A DNA stretch of 64,000 bases from Ascidiimonas sp046199005. Lineage in GTDB: Bacteria; Bacteroidota; Bacteroidia; Flavobacteriales; Flavobacteriaceae. Under the pieces are notes generated by a model, which worked only from the letters and a program-made list of their open reading frames with translations, was not told where the DNA came from and searched no databases. Location: contig CP176050.1 of assembly GCA_046199005.1 (NCBI GenBank), positions 1,302,001 to 1,366,000 on the forward strand, read 5' to 3'. A program made the position numbers and the translations under genes. Of this stretch, positions 7,099-16,671 are shown in pieces (the stretch's first letter is position 1; the number at the start of each line of letters is the position of its first letter).

Positions 7099-8551
7099 AT
7101 ACGTTTACGCAGGTCTTATTGTTTTTTTGCTGATAAGCTTTGCAAGTGCACAGCAATTTGAAACACAATTATTTACTTCTTATGAAAAATATCGTGAAAA
7201 CCGTATCAATAACCGAAGAGTAAAACATGCCGAAATACTGCCACTGATCGCGGCTTATAAAGGGAAAGAAGGCTTTACAGTAAAGAAGGTTGGAAGCAGT
7301 ATAGGTGGCAGAGAGCTGCAATTAATAAGTTTTGGCAACGGGAAAACCGATATTTTCTTATGGTCACAGATGCATGGTGATGAATCAACAGCAACCATGG
7401 CTCTGTTTGATATCTTAAACTTCTTTACGGATGATGAATTTGAGGAAGAAAAAAAATTGATTTTAAAAAATGTAAAAATTCACATGCTACCCATGCTGAA
7501 TCCGGATGGTGCGGAACTTTTTCAGCGAAGAAATTTACTGGGAATTGATATTAATCGGGATGCCCTACGCCTGCAATCTCCGGAAGGCAGAACCCTTAAA
7601 AAAGTTCGAGATAGTTTAGATGCAGATTTTGGATTTAACCTACATGACCAAAGCAGGTATTACAATGCGCTGCTTACACCGGAAGCTGCCACCATTTCAT
7701 TTCTCGCACCCGCGTATAACTATGAAAAATCCATCAATGAAGTGCGTGGTGATGCTATGAAAATTATCGTACTCATGAATGAGGTATTACAAAAATATAT
7801 TCCAGGCGGTGTAGGCAGGTATAACGATGATTTTGAACCCAGAGCTTTTGGCGATAACATTCAAAAATGGGGGACAAGTACCATACTAATAGAATCGGGC
7901 GGATATAAAAATGATACCCAAAAGCAGTTTATTAGAAAACTTAATTTCGTTTCCATTTTAACTGCTATTAAGCGTATTTCGGATGGATCCTATAAAAATA
8001 TAAATCGAAAAAAGTATACCGAGATCCCTAACAATGATCGTAAACTATTTGACCTGAAAATAACGGGACTTACCTATAAACTTGAAGGGAGCAATTATAT
8101 ACTTGATCTGGGAATCCACCGATTAGAAAAGAATAAAAATCAAGCAAAAGATTTCTACTATGTGGGATCTGTTTCAGACCAGGGAGATCTTTCTACCTAT
8201 TACGGTTACGAGGAAGTAGACCTGTCGGGATTCAATTATGTGCCAGCCAGGGTATATCCTGAGGTGTTACAGAATTTTAATGAGGTGATGCAGCTTGATT
8301 TTGAAGAATTACTAAAATCAGGATATGCTTATGTACAAGTTGAGGTGCTTCCGGAGTCATTTCCGGATGTGAAATTCCCATTACATTTGGTTCAAAAGGG
8401 TTATTCACCTCCGCAAAAACAGGTTCCTGGTATAAATGCAACCTTTTTTGTTGAAAAAGCCGGGGTGCTAACACATGCTGTTGTTAACGGCTTTCTGATT
8501 GACCTTAGCTCATGGGATGGTTCTTTTGATAATGCACTTATCTTGAATTAA
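7091..8551 (+). CDS. M14-family zinc carboxypeptidase, secreted
   Basis: The start is the ATG at 7091, giving 486 residues with a clear signal peptide (MNKYVYAGLIVFLLISFASA). The frame is open further upstream inside the amidase gene, but that part is a shadow. The zinc site is HGDE in SQMHGDEST, with the third ligand in NLHDQS. NRDALRLQSPEGR is the substrate-binding segment of M14 peptidases. A second half of about 200 residues has no domain I recognise. It is coupled to the upstream amidase, so it may trim peptides released from peptidoglycan. Periplasmic or extracellular location is inferred from the signal peptide. Confidence 0.88.
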   Translation: MNKYVYAGLIVFLLISFASAQQFETQLFTSYEKYRENRINNRRVKHAEILPLIAAYKGKEGFTVKKVGSSIGGRELQLISFGNGKTDIFLWSQMHGDESTATMALFDILNFFTDDEFEEEKKLILKNVKIHMLPMLNPDGAELFQRRNLLGIDINRDALRLQSPEGRTLKKVRDSLDADFGFNLHDQSRYYNALLTPEAATISFLAPAYNYEKSINEVRGDAMKIIVLMNEVLQKYIPGGVGRYNDDFEPRAFGDNIQKWGTSTILIESGGYKNDTQKQFIRKLNFVSILTAIKRISDGSYKNINRKKYTEIPNNDRKLFDLKITGLTYKLEGSNYILDLGIHRLEKNKNQAKDFYYVGSVSDQGDLSTYYGYEEVDLSGFNYVPARVYPEVLQNFNEVMQLDFEELLKSGYAYVQVEVLPESFPDVKFPLHLVQKGYSPPQKQVPGINATFFVEKAGVLTHAVVNGFLIDLSSWDGSFDNALILN

Positions 8552-8552
8552 G

Positions 8553-9419
8553 ATGTTAATAAACAGGTTTTTTGTTCAAATTTCAATACGAACCTGGCTA
8601 CTGCTCTTTGCGCTTAGTACCGGATATGGTCAAAACATAGTTTCTAAAAAAACAACTTGGTTAGATAACAAAGAAAGCATGCAGTTACATGAGCTGCAAA
8701 TTGCATTGAATGACACACTTCTTGCGCAAGTGTTCTCTTTTAAAATTGATAAATCCCTTTTAGATACTTTTAAGCTCGATTTGGCAATTGTAGATTCTTC
8801 TCTGCAAACAACCAGTCAACTCGGAAAGAAAAACAAGGCGGTAGCAGCTATCAATGGCGGATTTTTTAATACAAAGGAGTATTACTCAGTAACCTATCTC
8901 GAAAAAGAAGGAATAGCTGTCGCAAATACCCGGAGTAGCCCAGCGCGTCGAAAGGCTAAAGACTATTTTCTCAATGGAGTAATACTTATGGATACGCTGG
9001 GAAGAATAACCTTTGAACCTGTGAAAGAAGATGTTTATTACGAAACCTCTAAAAAGGAAAGGTGGGTCTTGGTAGCAGGGCCTTTATTAATCGATCAAGG
9101 TAAAACTAAACAACTTCCTTCAATACCCTTTGTATCCAAAAGACATCCCAGATCTTGTATTTGCGAAAGTGAAGCAGCTATTTATTTGATCGTAGTGGAT
9201 GGAAGAAGTGAAAATTCTGTTGGTATCAACCTGAACGAATTGCAAAACGTACTTTCGGGAGACTTTTTTGAGTGTTTGAATGCTGTAAATCTGGATGGAG
9301 GAGGATCATCTACTCTTTGGTTGAATACAAACAAGAATCCAGCTGTACTGAACCAACCTAGTGATGCTTCCGGAGAACGAAAAGTTCATAACGCAATCGT
9401 TTTACTTCCTAAAAATTAA
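8553..9419 (+). CDS. Phosphodiester glycosidase family protein (NAGPA/DUF2233)
   Basis: 288 residues with an N-terminal hydrophobic export segment. The family hallmarks are AINGGFFN near residue 97, GPLLIDQGK, VVDGRSENSVG, and LDGGGSSTLW near the C-terminus. NAGPA-domain proteins hydrolyse phosphodiester-linked sugars, and bacterial members are linked to exopolysaccharide or cell-wall glycans. The start codon lies one base after the stop of the M14 peptidase, so amidase, peptidase and glycosidase form a compact operon acting outside the cytoplasm. The stop codon overlaps the stop of the convergent BCCT transporter gene. The precise substrate is unknown. Confidence 0.85.
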   Translation: MLINRFFVQISIRTWLLLFALSTGYGQNIVSKKTTWLDNKESMQLHELQIALNDTLLAQVFSFKIDKSLLDTFKLDLAIVDSSLQTTSQLGKKNKAVAAINGGFFNTKEYYSVTYLEKEGIAVANTRSSPARRKAKDYFLNGVILMDTLGRITFEPVKEDVYYETSKKERWVLVAGPLLIDQGKTKQLPSIPFVSKRHPRSCICESEAAIYLIVVDGRSENSVGINLNELQNVLSGDFFECLNAVNLDGGGSSTLWLNTNKNPAVLNQPSDASGERKVHNAIVLLPKN

Positions 9420-10783
9420 GGTTTTCTTCTTATAAAATCCTTTAAAAAAATCGCAGCCATGAACACCATAAAAAGTGCAAATGGCAGCGAAGTGACAATC
9501 AATAATTTTTGAAGGGCCTGAAGCACATTTGTGTTTGGCCTGGCATCCCCCAGAACTAAAATGGCGATAGTGAAAAAAGCGATAAAAGCGCTCCATATAA
9601 GTCTGTGTCTTTTAGAAGGTTTCTTTTTCCCCTTATCCGTAAACATACTCAATACAAATACAGCAGAATCTACGGAGGTAACCAAAAAACTGATCAGTAA
9701 AAATACCACTACTGAATTTACGAATATTTGCAAAGGATAATTTTCAAGAAAAAGAAAGAGCGAGGTAAATACGTTTCCGAACTCATTATTATACACCTGC
9801 ATATTTTGTATGAGTCCAAACGCAGACTCCCCAAAAACTGTGAACCAGAAAAAGGTTCCCAGAGATGGAATGATCATAACCCCTAGTAAAAGCTGTCTTA
9901 GTGTTCTGCCACGTGAGATACGCGCAATAAAAATCCCTGTAAAAGGTGCCCACGCAAGCCAGAATGCCCAGTAATAATAGGTCCAGTCTGTCAAAAATTG
10001 TTCACCCGGATCATAATTACCTAACGCGAGACTCATGGGAATAAAATCGATCAAATATCGGTAAAAGGCACCTAAGAATGCCTGAAATATGGCAACTATA
10101 TCGCTTTGAAAAAAGACGAAAGCAAGAAGTAATAAAGTGAGAATGATATTTAGCTTGGAAATAAGTTTAATGCCTTTATTTACTCCTTTCCAAACCGAGA
10201 TAAAAGCCAGAATAGAGATGAGAAGTGCTAAGCAGATCGTAAATCCTATTTTAAAATCGGCATCCAGCAAGTGATTGAGACCTCCATTGATCTGAGTAGT
10301 ACCAAGTCCGATAGCTCCTATAAGGCCAAAAACGGTAGTGATGACTGCCAGAACATCAATCATGACGGTTATCCATTTTGATGAAACCTGATCTTCAATA
10401 GCTGTACTTACTCGTACTTTCTTTTTTTTGACGAACAGATAATAACCTATTATGAGTGCAAATAGTCCATAAAACGCCCAGGCCGTAAAACCCCATTGAT
10501 AAAAAGTGTACTCTAATGCGATTACTTTATGATCTTCTCCATTTTTTATGGGAGGATTCTGTAGCATAAATACAGGCTCCTGCACCGCTCTTAGTAAGAT
10601 ACCTGCACCCATACCGGCACTATAGAGCATAGCTATCCAGGACCACAGGGAATGTTCGGGTTTTTCATTTTTTTTACCGAGCCTCTGATTTCCAAGAGGT
10701 GAAATTGCAATCAGAGTAATGAAGATCACACATAGCAATCCGAGCCAGAGATAAAAAGAACCAAACCACTTTCGCACCCACAC
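9416..10783 (-). CDS. BCCT-family transporter, N-terminus interrupted
   Basis: 455 residues from a GTG at 10783. BCCT carriers import betaine, carnitine, choline or glycine betaine with Na+ or H+. The family signature is clear: WTYYYWAFWLAWAPFTGIF followed by ARISRGRTLR. The region normally reading GMGIGLLFWGVAEP is divergent here (GMGAGILLRAVQEP), so the substrate may be unusual. The same frame continues upstream to about 10927 and encodes the missing first membrane helix (TLLYVSIGILILFSLP), but it has no start codon. The only ATG (10923) is in another frame; one extra base in the A-run at 10881-10885 would join them. This is therefore either a sequencing error or a slipped, possibly inactive gene. 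Confidence 0.8.
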   Translation of the reverse strand: MWVRKWFGSFYLWLGLLCVIFITLIAISPLGNQRLGKKNEKPEHSLWSWIAMLYSAGMGAGILLRAVQEPVFMLQNPPIKNGEDHKVIALEYTFYQWGFTAWAFYGLFALIIGYYLFVKKKKVRVSTAIEDQVSSKWITVMIDVLAVITTVFGLIGAIGLGTTQINGGLNHLLDADFKIGFTICLALLISILAFISVWKGVNKGIKLISKLNIILTLLLLAFVFFQSDIVAIFQAFLGAFYRYLIDFIPMSLALGNYDPGEQFLTDWTYYYWAFWLAWAPFTGIFIARISRGRTLRQLLLGVMIIPSLGTFFWFTVFGESAFGLIQNMQVYNNEFGNVFTSLFLFLENYPLQIFVNSVVVFLLISFLVTSVDSAVFVLSMFTDKGKKKPSKRHRLIWSAFIAFFTIAILVLGDARPNTNVLQALQKLLIVTSLPFALFMVFMAAIFLKDFIRRKP

Positions 10784-11154
10784 CGAAGAGACCTCAATAA
10801 GGTCATAATAGGCTTGAGTAAAGATAAATGCAGGTAATGAAAACAGGATAAGAATACCTATTGATACGTATAGAAGAGTGTTTTTACGAAATTTGATAGT
10901 ATGCTGTTTACTATTTCTATCATAAAGCTACTAAAAAATTAAGGAAACCCAGAATTTTGATCAAAAAGCATACTACATGACCTTCTCCAGATGCTGTAAA
11001 AATGAATGCTTGATATAATGTTTAATTATTTGATAATATCATAACATAGAGTGCCAATTTTTAAGATATTCTTTCCTGTAAAGACGTTTATTAAGAGTAT
11101 TTTTGCGCCCTTTAAAGCAAGCATGTTTGCTTAAAGAATTTTGAGAATATCGAT
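10784..11154. other. Intergenic region between the BCCT and SulP genes
   Basis: The left part (10784-10927) is the in-frame but start-less upstream extension of the BCCT gene. The rest is an AT-rich divergent promoter region. TATTTTTG at 11098-11105 matches the Bacteroidota -7 element TAnnTTTG and would serve the SulP gene, but I see no convincing -33 element. An imperfect dyad (AAGCAA...TTGCTT) lies at 11115-11132, just after the expected start point. No other gene is visible. Confidence 0.45.
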
Positions 11155-12684
11155 ATGAAAAAATATTTTAACCTATTTGATTTAACACAGCAGGTAAATT
11201 ACAAAACGGAAGTATTATCAGGATTAACTGTAGCACTTGCACTGGTTCCTGAAGCAGTTGCTTTTGCGCTCATCGCTGGATTGTCACCACTTACGGGTTT
11301 ATATGCAGCGTTTGTGATGGGCTTGATCACTTCTATTTTTGGAGGTCGACCGGGTATGATTTCGGGAGCTACCGGTGCAGTTGCGGTAGTAATCGTTTCG
11401 CTTGCAAAATCGCATGGTGTAGAATATGTATTCGCGGCCGTAGTCCTTGCAGGGATCATTCAGGTATCTGCAGGTTTTCTGCGTCTGGGGAAACTCATGC
11501 GTCTGGTGCCGCATCCGGTAATCTTTGGTTTTGTAAACGGACTCGCTATTATTATTTTTATGTCGCAGCTAGATCAGTTTAAAGATACTTCGGGCAACTG
11601 GCTTACAGGAAATCCTTTATATATACTTTTGGCCCTGGTGGTGACAACTATGTTCATTATTTGGGGACTCCCCAAACTTAGTAAAGCCATTCCTGCATCG
11701 CTGGTAGCGATCCTTTCTATATTTGGTCTGGTGGTCTATTTTGGTATAGAAACCAAAACCGTTGGCGATATTGCCTCAATTAAAGGAGGATTTCCACCCT
11801 TTCATATACCACAGGTGCCGTTTGAGTTGGAGACTTTACAAATTATATTTCCGTACGCCTTGATTGTTGCAGGCGTAGGTTTAATTGAAAGCCTTTTGAC
11901 ATTGAACATCGTAGATGAAATAACAGAAACCCGTGGCCGTGGAAATAAAGAAGCGGTTGCTCAGGGAATGGCGAATATGTTATCTGGTGTTTTTTCCGGT
12001 ATGGGAGGATGCGCTATGATAGGACAAAGTCTGATCAATATTTCTAATGGTGCACGGGCCCGTTTGTCAGGTATAGTTGCGGCCATTATGCTGCTGGTAT
12101 TTATCATGTTTGGTGCTAACCTTATAGAGAAATTACCAATGGCAGCGCTTACGGGGCTAATGATCATGGTCTCTATTGGTACGTTCGAGTGGGCCAGTAT
12201 ACGAACGATTAATAGAATGCCCAAATCTGATATTTTTGTAATGGTTTTGGTGACCCTGGTTACTATATTCCTTCACAACCTGGCACTGGCTGTTATTTTA
12301 GGGGTTATTATATCGGCTCTGGTTTTCGCCTGGGATAATGCAAAACGAATACGCGCCAGAAAGCACATCGATGAAGCTGGTATAAAGCATTATGAAATCT
12401 ACGGACCTTTATTTTTTGGTTCGATAAGCGCATTCAATGATAAGTTTGATATACAGAACGATCCCGATGAAGTGATTATAGATTTCAGGGAAAGCAGAGT
12501 AGTAGATATGTCGGCAATCGAAGCCTTAAATAAGATAACCGAAAGGTACCTCAAAGTTGGAAAAAAAGTACATCTTAAACATCTGAGCAAAGACTGCAGA
12601 CAATTACTTAAAAATGCGGAAGACATTATAGAAGTAAATGTCCTGGAAGATCCAACGTATAAGGTAGCGGTAGATAAAATATAA
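11155..12684 (+). CDS. SulP-family anion permease with STAS domain
   Basis: 509 residues. SulP proteins transport sulfate, bicarbonate or other anions. About eleven hydrophobic segments fill residues 20-420, starting with the family motif LTVALALVPEAVAFALIAGLSPLTGLY (interrupted view: residues 23-49). The C-terminal STAS domain (about 425-500) contains VIIDFRESRVVDMSAIEALN. The gene lies about 9 kb from cysHDN, so sulfate is a reasonable but unproven substrate; many flavobacterial SulP proteins are thought to carry bicarbonate. It is monocistronic, with its own hairpin terminator. Confidence 0.88.
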   Translation: MKKYFNLFDLTQQVNYKTEVLSGLTVALALVPEAVAFALIAGLSPLTGLYAAFVMGLITSIFGGRPGMISGATGAVAVVIVSLAKSHGVEYVFAAVVLAGIIQVSAGFLRLGKLMRLVPHPVIFGFVNGLAIIIFMSQLDQFKDTSGNWLTGNPLYILLALVVTTMFIIWGLPKLSKAIPASLVAILSIFGLVVYFGIETKTVGDIASIKGGFPPFHIPQVPFELETLQIIFPYALIVAGVGLIESLLTLNIVDEITETRGRGNKEAVAQGMANMLSGVFSGMGGCAMIGQSLINISNGARARLSGIVAAIMLLVFIMFGANLIEKLPMAALTGLMIMVSIGTFEWASIRTINRMPKSDIFVMVLVTLVTIFLHNLALAVILGVIISALVFAWDNAKRIRARKHIDEAGIKHYEIYGPLFFGSISAFNDKFDIQNDPDEVIIDFRESRVVDMSAIEALNKITERYLKVGKKVHLKHLSKDCRQLLKNAEDIIEVNVLEDPTYKVAVDKI

Positions 12685-12693
12685 TTTGGTATG

Positions 12694-12734
12694 AAAAAAA
12701 GAATCCCCACATTTAATGAGGGGATTCTTTTTTT
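12694..12734 (+). terminator. Intrinsic terminator of the SulP gene
   Basis: A perfect 15-bp stem (arms 12694-12708 and 12720-12734) contains the core GAATCCCC/GGGGATTC and an 11-base loop. The 3' arm ends in seven T residues. It lies 10 bases after the SulP stop codon. Confidence 0.9.
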
Positions 12735-13051
12735 AAGAGGTTGCTTATTGTATTTCCGAAAGAAAACTGATCGTTCCATGATTTTGGTAGCGATCATCCA
12801 TTAAGTCTAAACTATCTAAGATAACTTTCTATAATGTATTGTTACACTCTGATCTTATAGGATGTTTTGTAAGCTCAATTTAAATTCAGAAGATTACAAC
12901 AAAACTATGGTCAGACTATAATTGAAAACCCTATTTGTTCTTTGTAATTTAGAAAGTGCAGATTCATATTAAACACTGATCTTTCTCATATTTTTTTTGT
13001 GGAAAAACTCGGTTATTAGCTATCTTTATTGCAGACATATAAAACATACCG
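12735..13051 (+). other. Intergenic region upstream of the carboxylase operon
   Basis: 317 bases without a gene on either strand that I can support. The right end carries the promoter candidate at 12996-13028. The rest is AT-rich and shows no repeat or conserved element I recognise. Confidence 0.5.
12996..13028 (+). promoter_or_regulatory. Bacteroidota-type promoter for the acyl-CoA carboxylase operon
   Basis: TTTG at 12996-12999 (-33 element) and TATCTTTA at 13021-13028 (seven of eight matches to TAnnTTTG) are separated by 21 bases. That is the spacing of the primary-sigma promoters of this phylum. Transcription would start about 15 bases before the BCCP ATG. Confidence 0.45.
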
Positions 13052-13543
13052 ATGGCTAAGAAAATCCAATTTCAGGTAAAGGTAAACGATACTTATAATT
13101 TTTCTGTTCACAACGATTCAACCGATTCCCTTGACATCATTAAAACGCCCGATCAAAAGCTTCATTTAGTAGCGGATAATCGTTCTTTTTTAATCGAAGT
13201 CAAAGAGCGCAATTTTGATACGAGGAGCTATAAAATTAGAATTAATAGTACCGAATATACGGTGGGTATTGAAACAGCACTGGATGAGTTAATCAATAAA
13301 TTAGGCCTTACCAAAGGGTTGCAAAAAAAGGTAAGTAATGTAAATGCCCCAATGCCAGGTCAAATTATTTCGGTCAATGTTCAACCAGGTCAGGAAGTCA
13401 AAGAGAATGAACCGCTTCTGATTCTGGAGGCCATGAAAATGGAAAATGTGATGGTGTCTCCCAGAGATGGAATTATCAAAGAAATACATATTGCTATCAA
13501 GGATGTTGTTGAAAAAGGACAACTTCTCGTAGCATTTGAATAA
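13052..13543 (+). CDS. Biotin carboxyl carrier protein of an acyl-CoA carboxylase
   Basis: 163 residues. The C-terminal 70 residues form a biotinyl/lipoyl domain. The motif EAMKME places the biotinylated lysine at Lys129, and the half-motif APMPGQI near residue 99 marks the first hairpin. The N-terminal half is a short domain seen in acyl-CoA carboxylase carrier subunits of Bacteroidota. The carrier moves carboxyl-biotin between the biotin carboxylase and carboxyltransferase encoded directly downstream. The three genes form an operon with gaps of 24 and 10 bases. Confidence 0.93.
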   Translation: MAKKIQFQVKVNDTYNFSVHNDSTDSLDIIKTPDQKLHLVADNRSFLIEVKERNFDTRSYKIRINSTEYTVGIETALDELINKLGLTKGLQKKVSNVNAPMPGQIISVNVQPGQEVKENEPLLILEAMKMENVMVSPRDGIIKEIHIAIKDVVEKGQLLVAFE

Positions 13544-13567
13544 AAGGAAGTCAAGTCATACATTATT

Positions 13568-15010
13568 ATGAAAAAAATTTTAGTAGCAAATAGGGGAGAA
13601 ATAGCCATTAGAGTAATGAAGTCTGCAAAAAAGATGGGGATTAAAACGGTTGCCGTTTATTCTGAGGCAGATAGAAAATCTCCGCACTTGAGATTTGCAG
13701 ATGAAGCAGTATGCATTGGCCCTGCTGCATCGTCAGCATCTTATTTAAGAGGTGATAAAATAATTGAAGTAGCCAAGGAATTAGAGGTAGACGGTATTCA
13801 CCCTGGTTATGGGTTTTTAAGTGAGAATGCTGATTTTGCCGAAGCTGTAGAGCAAAACGGAATTACATTCATTGGTCCGGGATCGCATGCAATTAGAGTC
13901 ATGGGTAGTAAACTGGCAGCAAAAGATGCCGTTAAGGCTTATGATATCCCAATGGTACCTGGAGTGGATGAAGCAATCGCGGATGTAGAGGAGGCAAAGA
14001 TAATTGCACAGAAAATAGGTTTTCCTATTCTCATAAAGGCGTCTGCAGGTGGCGGCGGTAAGGGAATGCGAATCGTGGAGAAAAAAGAGGAGTTTGAATC
14101 TCAAATGGAACGGGCTATTAGTGAAGCTGTTTCTGCATTTGGTGATGGGGCTGTTTTTATTGAAAAATACGTCAGTTCTCCTCGTCATATCGAAATTCAG
14201 GTACTGGCAGATACACATGGCAATATTGTTCATCTTTTTGAACGCGAATGTAGTATACAACGCAGGCACCAAAAAGTAGTGGAGGAAGCTCCTTCATCGA
14301 TCCTCACCCCCGAACTTCGAAAAGAAATGGGGGAAGCAGCTGTCAATGTTGCACGAGCCTGTGATTATGTGGGTACAGGTACCGTTGAATTTTTAATGGA
14401 TGCCGATCTGAATTTTTATTTTCTTGAAATGAATACAAGGCTGCAAGTGGAGCATCCGGTATCTGAGTTAATTACGGGGGTAGATTTGGTGCAGGAACAG
14501 ATAAAAGTGGCAAGAGGAGAAAAACTTTCGTTCACCCAGGAAGATCTTTCCATTAACGGTCACGCCGTTGAGCTAAGAGTGTATGCAGAAGACCCTATGG
14601 ATGGATTTCTTCCTAGTATAGGCAAACTGGAAATATACAGGCCTCCATCTGGCGAAGGAATACGGGTAGATGATGGTTTTGAAGAAGGGATGGAAGTACC
14701 CATTTACTACGATCCAATGTTATCTAAACTGGTCACCTATGCGGCTACCCGGGAAGAAGCTTGCAGGTTAATGGTAGAAGCGATCGATAATTATCATATT
14801 AAAGGAATAGAAACTACGCTGCCATTTGGTAAATTCGTTTGCCAGCACGAGGCATTTCTGTCTGGAAATTTTGACACCCATTTTGTCAAAAAGTATTTTA
14901 ATCCGGAAGCTATCGAAGAAGAAAATAAAGCAGAAGCCAGACTTGCTGCTACCATCGCATTACATCTTTATCTTGAAGATCAAAAACAATTAAGATTACC
15001 TAGATCCTAA
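13568..15010 (+). CDS. Biotin carboxylase subunit of acyl-CoA carboxylase
   Basis: 480 residues, slightly longer than AccC (about 450). The order is an N-terminal preATP-grasp domain (ANRGEIAIRVM, VYSEAD), an ATP-grasp domain with the glycine-rich loop KASAGGGGKGMRIV, and the catalytic segment EMNTRLQVEHPVSE. The C-terminal biotin carboxylase domain holds the GHAVELRVYAEDP motif. It carboxylates biotin on the carrier subunit at the expense of ATP and bicarbonate. It stands between the carrier and the carboxyltransferase genes, so it belongs to a propionyl- or acetyl-CoA carboxylase complex rather than to a free AccC. Confidence 0.94.
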   Translation: MKKILVANRGEIAIRVMKSAKKMGIKTVAVYSEADRKSPHLRFADEAVCIGPAASSASYLRGDKIIEVAKELEVDGIHPGYGFLSENADFAEAVEQNGITFIGPGSHAIRVMGSKLAAKDAVKAYDIPMVPGVDEAIADVEEAKIIAQKIGFPILIKASAGGGGKGMRIVEKKEEFESQMERAISEAVSAFGDGAVFIEKYVSSPRHIEIQVLADTHGNIVHLFERECSIQRRHQKVVEEAPSSILTPELRKEMGEAAVNVARACDYVGTGTVEFLMDADLNFYFLEMNTRLQVEHPVSELITGVDLVQEQIKVARGEKLSFTQEDLSINGHAVELRVYAEDPMDGFLPSIGKLEIYRPPSGEGIRVDDGFEEGMEVPIYYDPMLSKLVTYAATREEACRLMVEAIDNYHIKGIETTLPFGKFVCQHEAFLSGNFDTHFVKKYFNPEAIEEENKAEARLAATIALHLYLEDQKQLRLPRS

Positions 15011-15020
15011 GCAAATAACT

Positions 15021-16562
15021 ATGAGTGATAAAATAGAGATCCTTAATAAAAAAATAGCCGAAGCACATTTAGGAGGAGGTGCTAAGAGAATCGAGAAGCA
15101 ACACGCAAAGAAAAAGCTAACCGCAAGAGAACGAGTAGAATATTTACTGGATGAAGGCTCTTTTGAAGAAATAGGAATACTGGTGACCCACCGAACTACC
15201 GATTTTGGTATGGAGAAGCAACAATTTTATGGCGATGGTGTAGTCACAGGATATGGTACCATAGAGAATAGGCTTGTTTATATTTTTGCGCAGGACTTTA
15301 CCGTTTTTGGAGGAGCCTTATCAGAGACTCATGCAGAAAAGATATGCAAGATCATGGATATGGCAATGAAAGTGGGTGCACCGGTAATCGGTTTGAATGA
15401 CTCCGGAGGCGCCAGAATTCAGGAAGGTGTCAAATCGCTAGGAGGATATGCAGATATTTTTTATCGAAATGTGATGGCTTCCGGCGTGGTACCACAAATT
15501 TCTGCCATCATGGGACCTTGTGCGGGTGGTGCAGTATATTCTCCTGCAATGACGGATTTCACCCTGATGGTAGAGAATACAAGCTACATGTTTGTAACAG
15601 GACCCAACGTAGTAAAAACGGTTACCAACGAAGAGGTTACCGCAGAAGAACTTGGCGGTGCCATGACACACGCAACGAAGAGCGGTGTCACCCATGTAAC
15701 ATCTCCTAATGATATCGCCTGTCTTGAAGATGTGAAAAAGCTGTTGAGTTACCTTCCGCAGAGTAATAAAGAAAAGCCAGCCCCAATTCCTTTTGAACCG
15801 GGAGATGAGATTCGTAAGGAGCTCATGTCAATTGTACCTGAGAACCCTAATAAACCATATGATATGCATGAGGTGATAAGGGGGATCATAGATAAGGATA
15901 GTTTTTTTGAGATTCATAAAGATTACGCAGAAAATATTATCGTTGGTTTTGCCAGATTAGGGGGTAAAAGTGTAGGGGTCATAGCAAATCAACCTATGTC
16001 ACTTGCCGGTGTTCTAGATGTAGATAGCTCAAAAAAAGCGGCAAGATTCACGCGTTTTTGTGATTGTTTTAATATTCCTTTACTTGTATTGGTAGATGTG
16101 CCAGGATTCTTGCCCGGTACAGATCAGGAGTGGAATGGGATTATTGTTCATGGTGCTAAGCTATTATATGCCTTAAGTGAGGCAACAGTTCCTAAAGTTA
16201 CTGTAATTACCCGAAAAGCTTACGGTGGAGCGTATGATGTCATGAATTCGAAGCACATTGGCGCAGATATGAATTTTGCGTGGCCAGGAGCAGAAATCGC
16301 TGTGATGGGAGCTAAGGGTGCGAGTGAAATTATATTTAGAAAAGAGATTTTTCAAGCGGAGGATCCGGTAGCAAAATTAGCTGAAAAAGAAGCTGAATAT
16401 GCCGCTAAATTCGCAAATCCTTATCGCGCTGCGAGAAGAGGATTTATAGATGAGGTAATTTTGCCCGAGAACACGAGACGAAAACTTCTCAAAGCTTTTG
16501 CTATGCTAGAAACAAAAGAAGCAAAGATTCCGGAAAAAAAACATGGAAATATTCCTTTATAA
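15021..16562 (+). CDS. Acyl-CoA (propionyl-CoA type) carboxyltransferase beta subunit
   Basis: 513 residues, the full length of PccB-like carboxyltransferases. Two crotonase-fold halves are visible. The N-half has KKKLTARERVEYLLDEGSFEE, LNDSGGARIQEG and GPCAGGAVYSPA. The C-half has DVPGFLPGTDQEWNGII and TRKAYGGAYDVM, typical of the propionyl-CoA carboxylase group. The complex makes methylmalonyl-CoA (or malonyl-CoA) and usually feeds the methylmalonyl-CoA pathway. Supply of extender units to the PKS genes further right is possible but only inferred. It ends the operon. Confidence 0.93.
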   Translation: MSDKIEILNKKIAEAHLGGGAKRIEKQHAKKKLTARERVEYLLDEGSFEEIGILVTHRTTDFGMEKQQFYGDGVVTGYGTIENRLVYIFAQDFTVFGGALSETHAEKICKIMDMAMKVGAPVIGLNDSGGARIQEGVKSLGGYADIFYRNVMASGVVPQISAIMGPCAGGAVYSPAMTDFTLMVENTSYMFVTGPNVVKTVTNEEVTAEELGGAMTHATKSGVTHVTSPNDIACLEDVKKLLSYLPQSNKEKPAPIPFEPGDEIRKELMSIVPENPNKPYDMHEVIRGIIDKDSFFEIHKDYAENIIVGFARLGGKSVGVIANQPMSLAGVLDVDSSKKAARFTRFCDCFNIPLLVLVDVPGFLPGTDQEWNGIIVHGAKLLYALSEATVPKVTVITRKAYGGAYDVMNSKHIGADMNFAWPGAEIAVMGAKGASEIIFRKEIFQAEDPVAKLAEKEAEYAAKFANPYRAARRGFIDEVILPENTRRKLLKAFAMLETKEAKIPEKKHGNIPL

Positions 16563-16605
16563 ATAAGGATCGGAGCGTATGCTTCAGAGTTAAAATTCAT
16601 CAAAA

Positions 16606-16653
16606 AAAAACCAGCTATGCCGTTTATATTGAATTCAGGTTTAGCTGGTTTTT
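16606..16653. terminator. Terminator between the carboxylase operon and the GerW-like gene
   Basis: A 12-bp stem has arms 16606-16617 (AAAAACCAGCTA) and 16642-16653, with a 24-base loop. The 3' arm supplies a T-run and the 5' arm an A-run, so it can act on both convergent units. Confidence 0.75.
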
Positions 16654-16671
16654 AAGTGGGTTAGATAACTT

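Noticed and set aside
12399..12797. Open frame of 132 codons on the minus strand
   Set aside because: It is antisense to the STAS end of the SulP gene and runs through the SulP terminator.
13817..14272. Open frame of 151 codons on the minus strand
   Set aside because: It lies entirely inside the biotin carboxylase gene, whose motifs are complete. The shadow product has no recognisable domain.
13052..16562. Carboxylase operon as part of the PKS cluster
   Set aside because: It lies 6.5 kb to the left, has its own promoter and terminator, and minus-strand operons intervene. Such operons are common in core metabolism of this phylum.
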